DNA from: Microvelia longipes | Lineage: Eukaryota; Arthropoda; Insecta; Hemiptera; Veliidae | Length of the DNA: 64,000 bases | Assembly (NCBI GenBank): GCA_018340805.1 | Contig: JACMZG010001908.1 | Location: forward strand, 36,769,220 to 36,833,219 | Direction of reading: 5' to 3' | In this document: piece after piece, positions 1 to 14,034 of the stretch | Layout of the letters: each line of letters begins with the position of its first letter | How positions within the stretch are numbered: position 1 is the first letter of the stretch | The notes under the pieces: generated by a model | Database searches by the model: none | The model's input: the letters and a program-made list of their open reading frames with translations, nothing else | Told to the model about the DNA's origin: nothing | Program-made: the position numbers and the translations under genes

Positions 1-763
<763 letters not shown>

Positions 764-1031
764 AAAAATTAAAGAACTAAAGTTTTATAATTTAAAACAA
801 TACAATTTTGAATCAATTTACAATATTTTTTATACAAGATAATTAATACTAATTCAGTACATTATTAAATAAATAAATTTACATTTAAAAATAAATTATT
901 CAATAGCTGTATATGCTATAGCTTGTGCACGGCTTAAATAAGTAAATATTGAAAAGAATGAATTGCAGTGTCAAAAAAGGAACCAAGAGGAATACATTAA
1001 GGTTTAATTACAGACAGTACAGTTAAGTAAA

Positions 1032-2096
1032 AATTTTACGGCGATTGCTCCATTAGAAGCTGAGTTAGTCGGGATGATGTATTCTAGTGTACCGAATTTC
1101 GGAAATCAAAAATAAGTAAAAGTAGTTGTGTATGTCAAACGATAGCTCTGTGACAAATTGCCGGAATTTTGTGGTATGGGTACCAAATTGTTTTGTTTGT
1201 AGTGTACTTTTAGAAATTGTCCATATTATGGTATGCTCCAATTTGAAATTCAAAAGTTATCGACAAAAAACACAAATAGGCAATCTGATTACCATACTTG
1301 CAAGACGATTACCAAAAAAATGATTGCTTATTTAAAGTCCTGGTAGTCGATTTAGTGGGGGTAGATACCAATTTTACGGCGATTGCTCCATTAGAAGCTG
1401 AGTTAGTCGGGGTGATGTATTCTGGTGTACCAAATTTCGGAAATCAAAAATAAGTAAAAGTAGTTGTGTATGTCAAACGATAGCTCTGTGACAAATTGCC
1501 GGAATTTTGTGGTATGGGTGCCAAATTGTTTTGTTTGTAGTGTACTTTTAGAAATTGTCCATATTATGGTATGCTCCAATTTGAAATTCAAAAGTTATCG
1601 ACAAAAAACACAAATAGGCAATCTGATTACCATACTTGCAAGACGATTACCAAAAAAATGATTGCTTATTTAAAGTCCTGGTAGTCGATTTAGTGGGGGT
1701 AGATACCAATTTTACGGCGATTGCTCCATTAGAAGCTGAGTTAGTCGGGGTGATGTATTCTGGTGTACCAAATTTCGGAAATCAAAAATAAGTAAAAGTA
1801 GTTGTGTATGTCAAACGATAGCTCTGTGACAAATTGCCGGAATTTTGTGGTATGGGTACCAAATTGTTTTGTTTGTAGTGTACTTTTAGAAATTGTCCAT
1901 ATTATGGTATGCTCCAATTTGAAATTCAAAAGTTATCGACAAAAAACACAAATAGGCAATCTGATTACCATACTTGCAAGACGATTACCAAAAAAATGAT
2001 TGCTTATTTAAAGTCCTGGTAGTCGATTTAGTGGGGGTAGATACCAATTTTACGGCGATTGCTCCATTAGAAGCTGAGTTAGTCGGGGTGATGTAT
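1032..2096. repeat. 338-bp tandem satellite, about 3.15 copies
   Basis: Units start at about 1032, 1371, 1709 and 2047 (the last is truncated at about 2096). Copies are almost identical, differing at only a few positions, for example GGGTACC versus GGGTGCC and CTAGTGTACC versus CTGGTGTACC, so amplification is recent. Small identical open frames recur at exactly 338-bp spacing on both strands and are a by-product of the repeat. The array is followed by ACCACCCTGTA (about 2105), which resembles the end of the MITE at 6055-6589. Confidence 0.95.
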
Positions 2097-4519
2097 ATGA
2101 AATGTACCACCCTGTATATGAGGACAGAATAATTCATTATTTTTAGCTTGAATAAAAATATGTATTAAATTGGATAATCGAAATATTACTTAAATAAATT
2201 ACAAAATCCACTTAGTCATGTTTCTCCGTATATTTGTGTTATCTTTACATACGCCCTATAAATTTCTGTTTATAAGGAAAATAAGTAAAGAAAGGACTGA
2301 ATAAAATATAACTTGGTCTACCGCGTTTAAACTATGTTATGTTTTATTTATAAATCTCGAGTAAACCAATTTTCTTTATTATTTATTATTTTTTCTCGTC
2401 ATATTTTTCTTTTAGTATGAAAATTAGATTTCTTCTCGGAATGATGTTCCTTGTTTAACTCAATATTTTTCCAATGAATTTTTTATGTGCTTTTTAGTTA
2501 TTACCATGGGCAAGATGTTATTTTATTTTTTATTTGTCCTTCTTTTAGTAAAATAAAAGATTTAAAGACTCCACTATTTCGACAGTCTCAATTTTATTCG
2601 TTATTTCTCCTATAGATTCTTTATTCTATATAGTTGGGACGTCGTTATAAAATACTCTAAAACACTACGTACTAAATCAGTCTCATAGACATAATAAGAA
2701 TTAAAAATAAACAATTTGTACAGGAACGTAGTATATCAATCAGATTGACAAATGTGCCAAGTTGAACAAAAGTCAGTGTGTTTTTTCATTTCAGACGTTT
2801 GGGACTGAGTGCATGTTGTGTTTTTGTACGTGTCACGATAACTGCCGGGAACATTAATAGATTTTAATGAAATTAAAGTATAAGTGTTGTAATAATTATT
2901 CCTACAGCTGTATACTTTTTGGTTATCCCTTAGCAATTTTTCTTAATATAACTGACCATCTGAGACAAAAAAATTAACGAAAAAATCGTGTATTTATAAC
3001 ATAAATTACATATTTATAACATTTTTATAACATGCATAAAATGATAAAAAAAAGTGATAATTTTAAAATGACGGCTGATATGGCGGACCAATTTTTATTA
3101 GATTCTGACGTAAGTTCCTGATGCTACGCAATACTAGCTATTACATTTATTTCAATTTTTATCGAATGACGCATATATTTTTTTATATGTTATAAAAGTA
3201 AAAAAATAAGTAAAATAACAAGATAAGAAATAAGAGTTATATTTTGGCCAATTATGTTAATAAATACTATTGGTGTCGTATTATCATTATAAGTAGTATC
3301 GTGTGAGGTCAGTTCATGGATGAATGACCGCTTGGAATGAATCCGATGCTTATAATGTATGTCAGAGGTCGAGCGAGTTTGAAATGGTGATTATATGTTC
3401 TGAGGTACCCCGTACCCGGTATTAGAAGTTCTTATAATACAAAAGTCAAATGCAGATCATGGCTCTTGTATTTTTTTTTAAAAAAGGTTTTAAAGTTAAA
3501 AGTTTATTTTAAAGGTTTTGTGTAAAAATAGAAAAGAGTCATTAAAAGTGAAACTTTTTGTAGACTTGTTATCTTCAAACCATAAATTAAACAAGAGTTC
3601 GTTTTCAACAAATATATCTGAGAAAAGAGATAAATGTATAAAAATATCTGGAAGCACTGACGAACAAAAAACGAATATCTAAGCAATAAATTGTCGCAAC
3701 AAAGTTACTCGGACTTTTCCGGGGTCGAAGTATACGGCTGAATTTACGGTTCTAAAGTAGAGCAATGTAACATGAAAATGGAAAAACTATTTGACTTTTG
3801 TGAAGTCAGATGATTTCACAAAGTTACTCTGGGAATGTTGAAAATAATTTAACTGTATAAATCCAAATATTTTTCGTGACAATTTATATGGGGGCACAAG
3901 AGTGCCCCCGCCCATTTGTTAGTCTAGCAGTCACTGGTGTATTATCCTGTACAGGAGTCTATTTTCACCCCCTCGTATATTTTTATTTTATGTACTTTTA
4001 ATATTAACTAAAAGATGTAGTTGAGCTGACCCATTCTACCGAATTTCATATCTTTACCATTCACAGGTGTTGAGATATAATGCCTCAAAGTTGGCTGTTT
4101 TAACGCTCACTCATCAAAATTCTAAGGCGCATCTAGCTATCGTATACACTTAAAATTTGGTAAATAGATAAACTTTGATGTAAAAATCAATAAAAAATTG
4201 TCAAAACCTAACATTTTTAGTTCCTTTTGTCTAATTTGTTCTACTTAAGTTGAAAGATAATCCTAACCTCAATTTTATGTATAAAGAAAGTTTTTATCGA
4301 CTAGCGATACCTAGTAGAGCACGCCAAAACTAAGAATATCGAGAGTTTCATTATAGCAGAACATAACAAAATATTTTTACGCAATTTATCTATTGTTTAA
4401 TCAAAGAAAATGGAATTGTTTAGTAATAAATTAATGGTGTAATATGCTGAAACTAATTAATATTTCTTAACTTATTTTTGTTAGGAATAATGTACAAGCT
4501 TACAAAAAGGAATGAAAAA
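2097..4519. other. AT-rich intergenic stretch with small repeat relics
   Basis: No gene seen. It holds a relic of a dispersed repeat around 2795-2900 (TGTCACGATAACTGCCG followed by AAT-rich text, also at about 32100), a diverged 3' end of family F at about 3330-3425 ending in GGTACCCCGTACC, and a short hairpin GGGGGCA/TGCCCCC at about 3890-3907. Confidence 0.5.
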
Positions 4520-4893
4520 TCCCAACAAGGGATTAAGGCCAAGTCTAGTGTCAACATTTGTGAGATCATTGAATAAGCTAAGCTGTAGGTTCTCAATAAT
4601 GGTTGTAATTATATTAGGTCTTGGCTGTTTCACTTTGTGACGCAGCTTAAGGTTGTATGGTACTTAACATCTTGTATAGAGTGTAGACATACATATATTA
4701 ATATATTAAGCCTATAATTAGCTTATTATGTTTTTTGTGTGTACTGCTTAATGGCCACGTCACAAAGTGAAACAACTTAGACCTAATATAATTACAATCA
4801 TTATTGGGAACCTACGGCTTGGCTTATTCAATGATCTCACAACTTTTAACGCTAGACTTAGCTCTTTTTTACACTCATGTGCCTTTGTTGGGA
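4520..4893. mobile_element. MITE with about 135-bp terminal inverted repeats
   Basis: The left arm (about 4520-4655) is repeated in inverted orientation at about 4755-4893. Both arms share GTGAGATCATTGAATAAG, TAATTATATTAGGTCT and GTTTCACTTTGTGACG, and the outer ends are TCCCAACAA and TTGTTGGGA. About 100 bp of unrelated AT-rich sequence lies between. There is no coding capacity. I could not define a convincing target-site duplication, so the superfamily is open. Confidence 0.8.
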
Positions 4894-5596
4894 TAATTAA
4901 ATTGTCACAAAACATGACTTAAATTTTCCGAATCGTTATTGTTTTGTCTTGTTTCAGCTTTGTAGATAATTAATATTAAAGTAAAATTCGTTTATGAACC
5001 TTTTATCTGCAATGATTTCATCGGGTGGTGGGAAAATTCAATTGGACTTGCCTTAATGAAGTATTCCAGCTACAGTTGACATTTTTGTAGATAAAACCAA
5101 TTTCATAGTGGGGTGTTAAAGAGATAGTCTGTTTATCTGATGGTTTTTCCAGTATTAAGCTTTAACCGTGGAAATTGTGTCAAGAGTTAGTAAACTAGAT
5201 AAAGTAGGGTGACAAACCGTTTCTTGAAATTTTGAGAAAAACACAGAGATAACATTTTTGGAAAAAGACATTTTCCGGTAATTTACTGTGGATGAGAAAT
5301 TGTGTTTTCGGTTCATGTGGAAATAAGATTTTTAGTTTTGTAGATAAAGTTGAACCCGAAAAAAAGATTCCTGGGGTAAACAAACACGTGTCTTTCTTCT
5401 TTGAGTTCTTATTATAAGTTAATAAATATTCGCTGTTAGTATTCAGTTAAAAGAAGTTTTTGGATCGATACATCGAGCCTGTTGATGTCAAATCTTCTGA
5501 CATTTAAACTTTCGCTAATGGGAAAGGTTTTACGGAACTTCCTGTAGTTTTTATTTTTCTTCAGGGTAATGGGAAAAATTGTGTTTAAATTAAAAA
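4894..5596. other. Unassigned AT-rich stretch
   Basis: No gene, tandem repeat or inverted repeat that I can support. Confidence 0.4.
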
Positions 5597-5845
5597 TCCG
5601 AAACCGGGATTTTTACAAAGTTATCTGACTATATAATGTTAGTGTGTTTGTCTGCTCTCAACGTAGCTCTCAAATTTTAGCTTTCTATGCGACAAAGCTG
5701 AAATTTGGTACAAAAATCATTGCTATTTAATTGTGCTATCCGGAAAATTATTTTTCCATGACGTAATTTTCAACCTTTATGATGACGAGCGAAGCAAATC
5801 CGATGCGGAAAGAAAAAGGTTCCGATGTACTCTGTTCCCATTTTT
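5597..5845 (+). repeat. Dispersed repeat family F, degenerate copy
   Basis: Shares with the fuller copies at 43574-44371 and 37788-38474 the ordered blocks TCCGAAACCGGGAT, a GTCTG-rich stretch, GAAATTTGGTACAAAAATCA, TATCCGGAAAATTATTTTT, CATGACGT, then GACGAGCGAAGCAAATCCGA and a GTTCCGATGTACTCTG-like 3' end. The order is that of family F, with internal deletions. Confidence 0.7.
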
Positions 5846-6054
5846 TATATTTCATTTACAATAAATCTGCTATTATGAAGTTTAATTTTTTCAGCCTTAA
5901 GAATAATTTATAATGTATTGCAAATTTATTTATTTATACCGTCATAAAAATTATAAAATATATAAATAATATGAAATTATAAGTTAAAAGATTCCGAACT
6001 ACGGGTTTATAAATATTTCTCATGCATTGAGTCCTAAACATATATAATTGTACA

Positions 6055-6589
6055 CAGGGTGGACCAAAAGTCTGAATTAAATTTTTTAACCATATAAGAT
6101 ACATGCATATTTTCGGTGAAGTTTATTTTTTGGTATTGACCATTTGGGCGCAGCGCCCCAGTAGGGCCTTACGACACCTAACTTCAACCTAAATTTCAAA
6201 TTGGACCTTTTTATATCATATTTTGATTCTATGACCAAAATAGTTTCCATTTTGCTTTTTGATTATTTTTCTGTCACTAATAGTTTCCCCAAAAGGGCAA
6301 ATATGTAAAAATACGCAAAAGATAAGTTAACAAAATAATTTTATTATTGGCGTTTCGAGTTCTTTAAGGAAAATAAAGATGTTTTATGCTTGGCAACTTT
6401 TTTCATTTTAAAGGGGTCAAAGTATTGATGATAGGCAAAATTTTATTTAATCGCCTTTGGGTCCCAGCGCCTCAATGGTCAATATAAAAAAAACTTCACT
6501 ATACCAAATGGAGATCCCTTAACTTTTAAAAATTTATCTTATCTGTTCAAAAAATTAAAGGTAGAAGAGAAGACTTTTAGACCACCCTG
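6055..6589. mobile_element. MITE with CAGGGTGG termini
   Basis: Ends CAGGGTGGACCAAAAGTCT (6055) and its inverted counterpart AGACTTTTAGACCACCCTG (ending 6589). The inverted similarity runs about 110 bp inward: GTGAAGTTTATTTTTTGGTA, GACCATT and GGCGC blocks are matched in inverse at about 6462-6510. The right flank begins TA and the left flank is CA, compatible with a decayed TA target duplication of the Tc1/mariner type, but this is inference. No open frame. Confidence 0.75.
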
Positions 6590-6597
6590 TATGCGAA

Positions 6598-9530
6598 TAT
6601 ATAATATGTTATGTATATGTATATATAAAATGTGTAGTTTTAAACTTGTATATATATTTTGTTTAGATTTGTTCTGTATAGTATTTTAAAGTTTTTGCTG
6701 ATGTAATAGCAAAAGTGCGAGTTAAAAAGGGTTATCTATGACCTGTTTTACTCAAGAGATCTCATAAATATGGATCCAACATAATTTTTAGCAGCCTTTT
6801 AGCAATTTTTCCTCCTTCCTCTTTCTCTTTTCAACCTTATTTTTCATAGCAGAGCGAAAAAAAAGTGAAGTGGAAAATTTACACCGCAAAAACCGTATAA
6901 GTGGAAAAACCCCTTCGCAAGTAGGAGCAAAAAATGTTAAAAAATTATAATTCGACTTGCATTCATGTGTAAAGTAGGGAAAAGATTGAGGAGGGGGGGG
7001 GTGAAATGACCCGTGAAATTAATGATTTTATAGACAATTAACGACAGGAATACTGGCGACGACAGTCCATTACTTTGTTTTGTTATTTATTTAGCTATAA
7101 TTCAACTCTGATTCCCTTTCGAATCGTTGGCAATGAGGACTTTTTTTCTAAAACAAACAGAGCGGAAGGAACAATATATTTGTTTTGTCGAAATTATTTC
7201 GTCAAGAGTAGTGGTTAGTATTAATTTATTACTATAGAATAAGAAGATTTTAATCATTAAAGAATTCAGTCCGCGTTTTCTTTAATGAATTACAATCGAA
7301 GAGTTATTTCCGCATGATTCCATGCTTCTTCAGTTAACTGTTAAACAATAAATATGATTTTTTTATTAATTATTTTTAAGGACTTTTTTAGACGTCTTGG
7401 TGACTAATATTATCATTGAAAAAAAAAGTTAACACCATTTGTCTTTCCAATATTATATAATTTAATATACATAGCCAACTTTCGACCTTAACGATCATCA
7501 TCAGCGCCTATAATCCGAATCAAAGCAAATAGTAAGAAATAAAAAATAAAAAGACTTTTTATAGAAATAAAAGTAAAAAATACAAATGCGTACAAAAACC
7601 AAAAAACTAACTAAAAAATAAACACAAAGTAAAAAAAGATGTACCAAATACTAATAAAACCCAAGTATAAAATAAAATAGAAATAAGAATAAATAAATAC
7701 TTATAAATTGACAATTGCTGTTTACATTTATTACAATATTTATTTATTTGTACATAAACAAACCTAGGTCCTTTTACAAAATACACTAAACTATTACAAA
7801 TCTCAATAATTATTGGACTATTCTTGAATTTTAACTCATTTTCTTAATTGACTTTCATTTACTGCACTTAATTTTTGTTATTTTCCTGTAATGGTAGCAT
7901 AAGTATAGATATTACAAACAGAATAATTTAGACATTACTGTACTTTTAGCTCATTCTATCTGCTGTACATTTCTTTACATTTTTTGAAATGTATTAATCC
8001 TCTTTCTTAAGTCTTTTAGTCAAGAGCTTGAAAGGGTTTATTTTATTTGGATCATCCGAACGCGTTTAAATCAGCTGTTTATCGGCAATAACTAATACAC
8101 AATTTACTAGTGGGCGATTTTCTTTGAAACAAGACACCTATTACCAAGGAGTTTTTAATTATCACATAGGCTATGATGTTTTATTATCATATAGCTGTGC
8201 TGATCCATCACTTCAAAATGTCTTTGATAAAATTTTGGAATTTGCATTTTAAATTAGTCAACTTCATAATTAATCGCGTTACTTTATAATTACAATTATA
8301 AAGACACATTTAATTTGACTAAATAAATGTAGTAAAACTAACTTTAGAATGAAAATGCCGTTTCTAATTTGATTAAATTTTATCATTTAAATTCTTAAGA
8401 GATAATTTTACACTTCTGAGTATTTTAATATTTGAAAATTGAAAACTTGCACTTCTACGTGTAGTGGAAACTTGTGAAACCAAGCTGACGAAGTTATTTT
8501 TCTGCCACACCCCTGTTATTTTCCAGATCAATTTAAACTTTTATTTTTCTTCTTATTATTGTAGTTTGAAAATTATTTTAGTTGATCTAACTTTTTATAC
8601 ACGATATTTTTAACTTTATTTTAAATTTAATGGTGAATATTGTGTTGCAGTTTCGATGGATTTGAAAATATTTAAAATTAGAATAAAACATTTAAACTTT
8701 TGTTAAAACAGCGTTATAAATTATTATACATTAATATTACATTCACTACATTTTTAATTCTAATAACATTTATTATTTTCCTAAATCTAGCAGTTTAGTG
8801 ACTATAAGTAGCTTTAAATGAGAACATGGTTATAAATGATTTGTGTTCTTGGCAAATTCATTCTGATTTCAATACTTGTTCTTCAATTTAGAGTTAAAAT
8901 GTCCAATCTTTATTCTTTGGGCAATTATTCCCGTCAAAATAGTGGCCTTAGACAAACATATATTAGGGGTAAAAAATATTAATTTCTAGCGCCCAAAAAG
9001 CCCAATAGAAAGTGACCTTCCAATTTACTTTTTTCAATTTTTTGGCAAAATTCAGTTTTTTACAGGAGACCTGAAGTTAGTTAACTTTTTTTCTGGTGGT
9101 GTAGTTACACAACCAGAAAGAAGTTACCTAGACACATAAAAGTACCCCAGGTTTCATAATTTTTTGTCTTATGGTTTAAAATTTAGGGGGAGACTTTTGG
9201 TTCATCTTGTGGTAATCAAAGTAAGCAATTTTATTTACGTTTGAAATAACCCCACAAGTACCTGAATTTAATTACAAAAAATATTAATTATTCTTTAATT
9301 AAAAGAACTCAGGTTTGGCCGCATAACCTTTTCTTACCTTTTCGGATTTGCTTCGATTATCCTCGTTATTTATCACCTATCTACGGACTGACCTCTCTCA
9401 ATGCTGCTTGACACTCCGGCAAAAATCAAAACTGTGTGGAATGGAACTCTTAGTGTATTTTGCTTTTACATATACTCGTCACGAGTGTTTGTATTATTAT
9501 TACGTTTATGACACGTGTATATATGTTAGT
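6598..9530. other. AT-rich intergenic stretch
   Basis: No gene supported. Notable items are a 9-G run near 6985, an A-rich, G-poor stretch at about 7520-7700, and an imperfect hairpin at about 9088-9132 (CTGGTGGTGT / ACACAACCAG). At about 9310-9370 there is text resembling the 3' part of family F on the minus strand. Confidence 0.4.
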
Positions 9531-9540
9531 TTTATATATA

Positions 9541-9598
<58 letters not shown>

Positions 9599-9602
9599 TA
9601 TA

Positions 9603-9669
<67 letters not shown>
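9531..9669. repeat. (TA)n microsatellite
   Basis: About 140 bp of nearly pure TA repeats, not associated with element E flanks. Confidence 0.95.
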
Positions 9670-9672
<3 letters not shown>

Positions 9673-9867
9673 GTTAATATTTGTGTAAAGGAATTAAGAC
9701 GATTCTGATTTTTAATGTATCGAATTAATTGAAATAATGCTGATAATATAGGATAGAACATGGGACAGTTTTGTTAAGTCTTACAAAGCACTACATGCGT
9801 GCCAATTATTAAATCGATCCATTCATTTTTTCACTTTTTTATTAATGATAGACAATGTTGTCTTGGA

Positions 9868-9995
9868 AACATTATATTCCAGATAGTGGAACTAGTCCTA
9901 AAGGTTAATTTTTTAACCTAGATTTTTAACCCTCTGGGAGCTATGATAACAGACACACATATTCGGACCGACAAATTAGTAAAAAAAAGAATAAT
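9868..9995 (-). repeat. Family F fragment (minus strand)
   Basis: Read on the minus strand it gives the family F order: a GTCGGTCCG/TGTGTGTCTGTTATCATAGCTCCC block, then AAATTAACCTTTAGGACTAG and a TCTGGAATATAAT block. Diverged. Confidence 0.5.
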
Positions 9996-12900
9996 GATGT
10001 CTTTTTCTCAAATGTCTTAAGTCAACTGAATAAGGCAATTCAGATAATATTTACCTACGGTATGAATATGGCAAAGTAAAAATTAACAAAAGACAAAAGT
10101 AAAAACTTACGAAATAAAATGTTTCTGCTTATTTTAATTCTATTAATGAATTCCTCTTTCTCTCCTAAGTGTCTTTTTGTTACTTATAAATTATTTAAAC
10201 ACGCTGTATAAAAGTTAAATACAATTGGAAAATAATTAGGTATGCAAACAATAAACAAAAGTTAAGTTAGGTGAAGTGGTTAAATATTGCTAACCTAACT
10301 GTTGTAATGTTGTGGAGGGGGGGTGCCCTCGACCCTGAGTAGGGCAATGTGCCCTTGTCCCCTGATGATACAAAATTATTCCCTTTCTTTATTTGTTTGT
10401 CAGTAAGTAGCCAGACAATATTGATTTTAAATAGATAATTCGAGATAAAGGAAAACTTCTGGCAACTGTAATTATGATATGCTTCATTTAGCTTTGGGAA
10501 AAATAGGTGATGAAATATGACGTTAGATGATAATAGCATGATATTATTAAAAGTTTTTCATGGAAAATTACTTGCATAATAGTTAAATGAGTTTGTTTTT
10601 TAGAATAATTAAATTATGAAAACTTTTTATCCGACACAAATTATAATGTTTTTGTCGTTTGATAAATGATGTTTCCAAACTATGAAAAATCGGATACAGG
10701 ATACCTCGGAACTTTTCCTCCCCTTTCCCGAGACTTGCTTCGTTCGTCCTCAAAATTTAAAATACGCTTAATTTAATTTGTTTTTTTATAATTTGTCGTA
10801 ACTTCGGACTATCTTCGCTTGACTTCGGATAGGAAAGATGAGGTTAATCCTTGTGGTTACTCATTCACATACTAACCACGGTTGATGCTGCTGCGTACAA
10901 AATTGAAGCGACAAGAATTATGGATATACCAGCTGCACTACATTTGTTCCAAATTTCAACTCGATTGGATTATTTTTTAATTATTAACGGTTGTTTAAAA
11001 AAACATATATATGTTATTCGATAAAAATTAAAATATTGCTAATAATGAGGTGAAACTGAGCAAATTGTTCGTTCTTAATTAGGCATTTGTGCGTGCCGTA
11101 TTGCAAATAGATCCGATTGCTTTTTTAAATAATTTCATGTGAATGATTGCAATTTTGCAAAGTCGTTATTTACGGTTGGTTATTTTTAACAAAAAATATA
11201 TTTTTCGAAAATCACAATCAAACCTGAAAATTGATATCTGTACCAAGTTTCTACTCACTAGCATTGATACACTGATAACAGATAAAAACAGGCAACTTGG
11301 TAAAAAAAAACTACCCAGGTATCTGATGTTTAGTGAAACATATAAAAAAATTTCAAAATGAATACAATTTTGTATTTATCGGGTGGAACATTCCAGATGC
11401 GCCAACATTAAAGTCTTAAAAATATGAGGAAAACATGGCCCTAGACATTCGAAATTGTCTATGCCAATAAACAATGTTTATTGTATTATTACATTAAATA
11501 ATAACGTACCATTATTATTTTTTTGACTAATATCCAAATATGGCATTTTTTTACACTTTCGTTATCTTTAAAAAGACAAATTTTAACTTTCTGTATTATT
11601 GCTTATTTTAAAATTGCATTTAATCTTTTGAAATTCAGTTCTTATAACACCGAGGTTATAACATCTCTTATATTTTAGTAGTTTTTACCTAGCTACTTTT
11701 TGACTAATATCGACAATTTTCGTTCAAAATTTTTCTTTTTTATGGTTTTGGATAAAACTCTGTGATGTGTGTCAAAAAATAAATAACTTGATAACGAATT
11801 GCCAAATATAGTGATATTGCTACCATATGTTTTAGGATTTAATGTAATTTTCAAAATAAACGGTATTATGGTATACTAATATTGTATAATTTTTCAAACT
11901 TATCACACACTGATATTAAATTACCATATTTGGGTATAATTGTAACTTCGAACTTGCAAGAGTCAATTCACTGAAAAAAGAGACCATTTTTGAAAGTCTA
12001 GGACCATCTTTGCCCCATATTTGTAAGAATTTAAAGTCAAGGTATATCTGAAACGTTCTACCAGGTATTCGAAATAAATAAGGAAAAGCAAACATTCAGG
12101 TTTATGGCGTCTCAGATATTTTGATTTCATTTAAACCCGTTTTAATGCCTAGCTTTATATTTGGCTGCACGTGTTATTTTATAATAAATCCAAACTTTTT
12201 CAAACCCTATTTTCTACTTATAGACAATTTTTTAAAATGTTTTTTATTGCTCATTGATTTTTATTGAACCCATAATAAAAATAATTAAAGGTAAAAATGT
12301 ATTTTTGAAAGGGATTATTTCGTAGGAGGCGAAGGTAAAATCACTGAGATAATAGTTTTAATGGATGCTTTTAAATGTAGAGGAAATTCTTGACCCTTTC
12401 ACGTTTAAACCCTTCATGACTTCATGTTGCCTATAGAAAGCGTGATATTAAATTTAATGTTTTTTGACTATTGTGTATTTCGGTGTAGTAATTATTGCAA
12501 TCATTTATTGATTTATTGAATAATGTTTTAATATTCTAGTTGATGTTTACTTTAGATTTATTATTTTGTTAAACGCGTAGAGATATGTTACTTGAGGGGA
12601 AAAAGCCTATCTCGATGCATTAAGAAGCTTGAAACATATTTCTTTGGGCCTCTTAGATGTTCTGTGAAACCTTCCCTAAAAGTATGTTGAGGTTATAATG
12701 AATCAATTTTGGTCTGGTTTACAATCATGACACATTTGTTGAGCATTGGATTTTATAATAATTATTTTGCTATTAGCTCTTTTTTCGCATAATAGTAAAA
12801 CAAATGCTTAATAAATGTTTAATTGCAGTATTATTTCAATTACCCTAAACATATTTGTGGCATTTATTGTGTTCAAATTCGGTTTGCTCTTTTCTCGATA

Positions 12901-13290
12901 GCTTCATGTTATGTAATATTCCGTTCTAATATGTAAATAATACATTTATAATAAATAAATAATCATGCGTACATCTTAAAAAATAAATGACCAGGAGTTA
13001 AATTTATAATATATTCATTTCTGAAGTCTTATATGTGAAGTAGTTATGCATTAAAGAGTCTTTTTTTAATGCAAGAGGCACACTGGTTACTTATATATCA
13101 TGTGAGAGAAGACAGTTATCCCACTCTAGGTCAAGGTTTCTCTACAAGAAAAAACTTTATTTCTTCTCGGGATATTTAAATTATTTAGCTTCTTATAGCT
13201 TGCTGAAGCAGTTAACTACGGTTTTGGCTACCTAGGCAAAACTGAGGAAGCCGAACTGAACCGTGTGTCGAGATTGACCCTCCTTGTTTT
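9996..13290. other. AT-rich intergenic stretch upstream of the copia element
   Basis: No gene supported. A family F 3'-end fragment lies on the minus strand at about 10690-10740 (read in reverse: GAGGACGAACGAAGCAAGTC, then a GTTCCGAGGTATCC end). A G-run occurs at about 10315. Open frames in this stretch are short and low-complexity. Confidence 0.4.
13286..13290. repeat. Target-site duplication, left copy (GTTTT)
   Basis: GTTTT immediately before the 5' LTR matches GTTTT at 18129-18133 after the 3' LTR. Five bases is the expected duplication for copia integrases. Confidence 0.9.
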
Positions 13291-13494
13291 TGTTGAGTCA
13301 TAATTTCCAAATCTGTATTTAACCTATGGATTGAGAATAAAAATGTTGTCACACCTGTATGTGATAAGAACATAACCTTACAAAAATGTGAAAAAATAAA
13401 ATGTGTGTCGGGATAATGGAATTATATATTTTAATTAATTATAAATACTTAAGTTTGTAAAGTACTTTGTTATTTTATTGAATAAGGTCCTACA
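13291..13494 (+). repeat. 5' LTR of copia element (204 bp)
   Basis: Starts TGTTGAGTCATAATTTCC and ends GGTCCTACA. It matches 17926-18128 except for single-base indels (CACACC/CACCC, CAAAAATG/CAAAATG, ATAAATAC/ATAAAATAC). Confidence 0.95.
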
Positions 13495-13496
13495 TT

Positions 13497-13510
13497 GGTT
13501 ATGGGCCCAG
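13497..13510 (+). promoter_or_regulatory. Primer-binding site, initiator-Met tRNA fragment type
   Basis: GGTTATGGGCCCAG, two bases after the LTR, is the reverse complement of the conserved anticodon arm of animal initiator methionine tRNA (CTGGGCCCATAACC). Drosophila copia is known to prime from an internal fragment of this tRNA rather than from its 3' end. The match supports the same mechanism here. Confidence 0.85.
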
Positions 13511-13545
13511 ATACGCGGTAATTGTAGTACAAAAACTTTTAAAAA

Positions 13546-14034
13546 ATGGAACACGACCAAATTCCAAAGTTTTCGGGCACAAATTTTTCGAGCTGGAAAT
13601 TCAGATTAAAGTGCGTATTAGAATCAAAAGAGCTATACGATCACGTAAAAAGAGATCCGTCCGAAGATAAAACTCCAGATCGGTCGTGGAAAAAAAAGGA
13701 TGCTATGGCGAAAAGTATCTTGACATGTGCGATGAGCGATGCACAGGTTGCACTCATCTTGAACTGCGAGACTGCTCGTGAAATTTGGAAGTCTCTCGAA
13801 GACAGATATTCGGAGGATACGGATAGAAAGAAGGTTGAATTATCGAGCGATGTAGCTCGGTTAACTATGAATAAAGAAGAAAGGTGGCAGGAATATCTGA
13901 CACGAGCTGAAAAACTTCTCGAGCAAGCCAGGTCTCACGGGTCAAATTTAACAGACAATGAATTTATCATAGCAGTTATGCGAGGTTTAACATGGTTGTT
14001 ATGCAATTTGACAACAAAGAAGATGCGACTGTAG
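13546..14034 (+). pseudogene. gag: copia Gag, N-terminal part, frame broken at its end
   Basis: The first 150 or so residues, beginning MEHDQIPKFSGTNFSSWKFR, are a typical copia-type Gag start (the SGxNFxxWKxR pattern), followed by the helical region ILNCETAREIWKSLEDRYS and the MNKEERWQEYLTRAEKLL region. The start is the first ATG after the primer-binding site. Around 13985-14000 the frame is lost: the segment expected between the MRGL motif and the VMQFDN motif is shortened, and coding resumes in another frame at about 13992. This gives the nucleocapsid precursor of the virus-like particle, here truncated. Confidence 0.9.

Noticed and set aside
1065..1999. Three pairs of small identical open frames
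   Set aside because: Exact 338-bp periodicity shows they are produced by the satellite unit.
7480..7515. Third copy of MITE M2
   Set aside because: Only a short resemblance (GATCATCATCAGCGCC), no arms and no partner end.
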